NCBI GenBank assembly: GCA_022826025.1
Contig: JAJDVR010000150.1
Coordinates: 1-42,937, forward strand
Direction: 5' to 3'
Origin: Gemmatimonadota bacterium
GTDB lineage: Bacteria > Gemmatimonadota > Gemmatimonadetes > Longimicrobiales > Gaopeijiaceae
Length of the DNA: 42,937 nucleotides
Under the pieces are notes generated by a model, which did no database searches, was not told the DNA's origin, and saw nothing but the letters and a program-made list of their open reading frames with translations. Of this stretch, positions 41,826 through 42,937 are shown in pieces (positions within the stretch are counted from its first letter, which is position 1; the number at the start of each line of letters is the position of its first letter). The translations under genes and the position numbers were made by a program.

Positions 41826-42854
41826 GTGTACACACGCTGCCTGATCTGCCAGGCCCCCTTCCCCGAGAACGAGGCGCTGGAGTATCTGCCGCGCGGGCGA
41901 CGCGTGGCGTTCGATGCGGACCGGGGCCGGCTGTGGATGATCTGCGGCGCCTGCAGGCGGTGGTCGCTGGTGCCGCTGCTCGACCGCTGGGAGGCGCTCG
42001 AGGAGCTCGAGAAGGTCTCCGTCGACCGGGGGCGTCTCCTGTCACGCACCGACAACATCGCGCTCCTCAGGGTCGGCCCGCTCGAGATCGTGCGCGTCGG
42101 TCGCTGCGAGCGCCGGGAAGAGGCCTGGTGGCGCTATGGGCGCGAGCTACGCGCCCGCCGCAAGCGGTTCAAGCAGGTGTCGCTAGCGGGCACGGCCGTG
42201 GGCGCGGCCGCCGTCGGTGGCTGGCTGACCGGGGGCATCGGCCTGCTGGGCGCCTGGGTGCTCTGGGAGCACGCGCCGCGGTGGACGACCCGGGGCGCCC
42301 GGTGGCTGCGCTTCGGTTCGGCGGCGTGGCGGGGCCGCCGCGAATGCGGCCGCTGCGGATACGTCATGCGGGTGCTCTCCTACGACGCACGCGCCGGGCT
42401 GATGATCCGTCCCACCGAGGGGGACGCGCCTCTGGTGGTGTCGCGCGCCTGTCCGGCCTGCGCGGCGTCCCCGAATGACGACGAAGGCCTGCGGCTGACG
42501 GGCCCGGCCGCGGAGCGCACCCTGCGCCGGGTTCTCGCCTACCATCACTTCGAGGGAGCTTCCGAGAGGCGGATCGCCTCAGCAACCCGCCTGATCGAGG
42601 AAGTCGGGGGCACGGACGGTCTTTCACGGGTGCTGGTCAAGAGGGGCGCGCGCTTCGGGAATCTGCCGCGCACGGGCACCATCGCCCTGGAGATCGCGGC
42701 CGGCGAGGATTCCGAGCGGCGGCTGCTGGAGCTCGAGCTGGCCAGCCTGGAGGCGCACTGGAAGCGGGAGGAGGAACTCGCCGCCATCATCGACCGCGAG
42801 CTGACGCCGGTGCCTCTGCTGGAGACGCTGCGGCGCAAGGTGGCCGGGTATTGA
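41826..42854 (+). CDS. zinc-ribbon membrane protein of unknown function
   Basis: A 342-residue protein I cannot name. Residues 5-60 hold a Cys-x2-Cys...Cys-x2-Cys zinc ribbon (YTRCLICQ, then MICGACRRWSL). At ~120-150 is a hydrophobic hairpin (AGTAVGAAAVGGWLTGGIGL, then WVLWEHAP), likely one or two membrane passes. A second ribbon follows (ECGRCGYVMRV and ACPACAAS). The C-terminal ~100 residues are helical and charged (LELELASLEAHWKREEELAA). The start GTG 41826 places the first ribbon at the N-terminus, with GGAG ten bases upstream; ATG 41736 would add 30 residues of low coding quality. It lies divergent from trpG. A DNA/RNA-binding or scaffold role is possible only as a guess. Confidence 0.7.
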   Translation: MYTRCLICQAPFPENEALEYLPRGRRVAFDADRGRLWMICGACRRWSLVPLLDRWEALEELEKVSVDRGRLLSRTDNIALLRVGPLEIVRVGRCERREEAWWRYGRELRARRKRFKQVSLAGTAVGAAAVGGWLTGGIGLLGAWVLWEHAPRWTTRGARWLRFGSAAWRGRRECGRCGYVMRVLSYDARAGLMIRPTEGDAPLVVSRACPACAASPNDDEGLRLTGPAAERTLRRVLAYHHFEGASERRIASATRLIEEVGGTDGLSRVLVKRGARFGNLPRTGTIALEIAAGEDSERRLLELELASLEAHWKREEELAAIIDRELTPVPLLETLRRKVAGY

Positions 42855-42877
42855 GGAGCGCGGCCCGCTAATCCGGA

Positions 42878-42937
42878 CTAGTAGTCCACCGGCCTCAGGT
42901 ACGATTCCCCGATGGCCGTGGACGAAAGCACCGCCAC
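42878..42937 (-). CDS. possible C-terminal end of a minus-strand gene
   Basis: Read on the minus strand from the window edge, 19 codons (VAVLSSTAIGESYLRPVDY) precede a TAG at 42878-42880. Codons are GC-rich at third positions like the rest. A plus-strand ATG at 42911 (MAVDESTA) is a competing reading, without a good ribosome site. Too short to assign. Confidence 0.3.
   Translation of the reverse strand: MAVLSSTAIGESYLRPVDY

Overview
The window is a gene-dense, visibly GC-rich stretch of a Gram-negative (LPS-making) bacterial chromosome. Gemmatimonadota or a close relative is my best guess. It rests on the didermic Kdo/Lpt gene set, several secreted TPR, beta-propeller and sortilin-like Asp-box proteins, lipoproteins with large periplasmic domains, and frequent GTG/TTG starts. 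This is inference: no rRNA or other decisive marker is present.

Layout. 1-7447 (+): the end of a TPR protein, tRNA-Gly(CCC), a cupin lipoprotein, then a tightly overlapping housekeeping run (DUF512 radical-SAM protein, der, plsY, gpsA, a MerR regulator, surE, a YqaA/DedA-type membrane protein), closed by tRNA-Arg(CCT). 7513-14553: an Ig-like/LVIVD-repeat secreted protein, a convergent DUF423 membrane protein and a gamma-glutamyltransferase lipoprotein. An AdiC-like amino-acid antiporter and a DDAH/amidinotransferase-fold hydrolase, divergent from the transferase, look like a guanidino-amino-acid uptake and breakdown pair. A small membrane/coiled-coil protein follows. 14555-17088 (-): a secreted TPR protein followed by a class I-like PPK2. 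17288-20933 (+): a phosphinothricin-type acetyltransferase, an Fsr-like MFS exporter, an exported creatininase-family hydrolase and a membrane-anchored TPR protein. 20878-22374 (-): an M23/SH3 lipoprotein whose 3' end overlaps the TPR gene convergently.

22699-36045 (-) is one long envelope operon, read in the order kdsB, pyrG, kdsA, kdsC, kdsD, lptC, lptA, lptB, rpoN, wecB, GT4 glycosyltransferase, GT2 glycosyltransferase. Many junctions are ATGA or TAATG overlaps. It makes Kdo and activates it (with CTP synthase supplying CTP), builds the inner-membrane ATPase and periplasmic bridge of LPS export, and then encodes sigma-54, UDP-ManNAc formation and glycosyl transfer. Two members are odd. LptB carries an extra N-terminal domain of about 147 residues. 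LptA is about four times the usual length, with long acidic low-complexity linkers.

36267-42937: a beta-propeller lipoprotein, a divergent 1068-residue sortilin/Asp-box exported protein, a stand-alone trpG/pabA, a zinc-ribbon membrane protein of unknown function, and possibly the last 19 codons of a further minus-strand gene. A motif CTCTGC-N3-GTGTT occurs upstream of the sortilin-like gene and twice, in inverted orientation, just downstream of it. This is the clearest non-coding signal outside the hairpins that follow several genes.

No CRISPR array, IS element, integrase, phage gene or origin was recognised. The most unusual things seen are the LptB fusion, the expanded LptA, the motif around the sortilin-like gene, and a 60-base AT-rich patch inside the creatininase gene.
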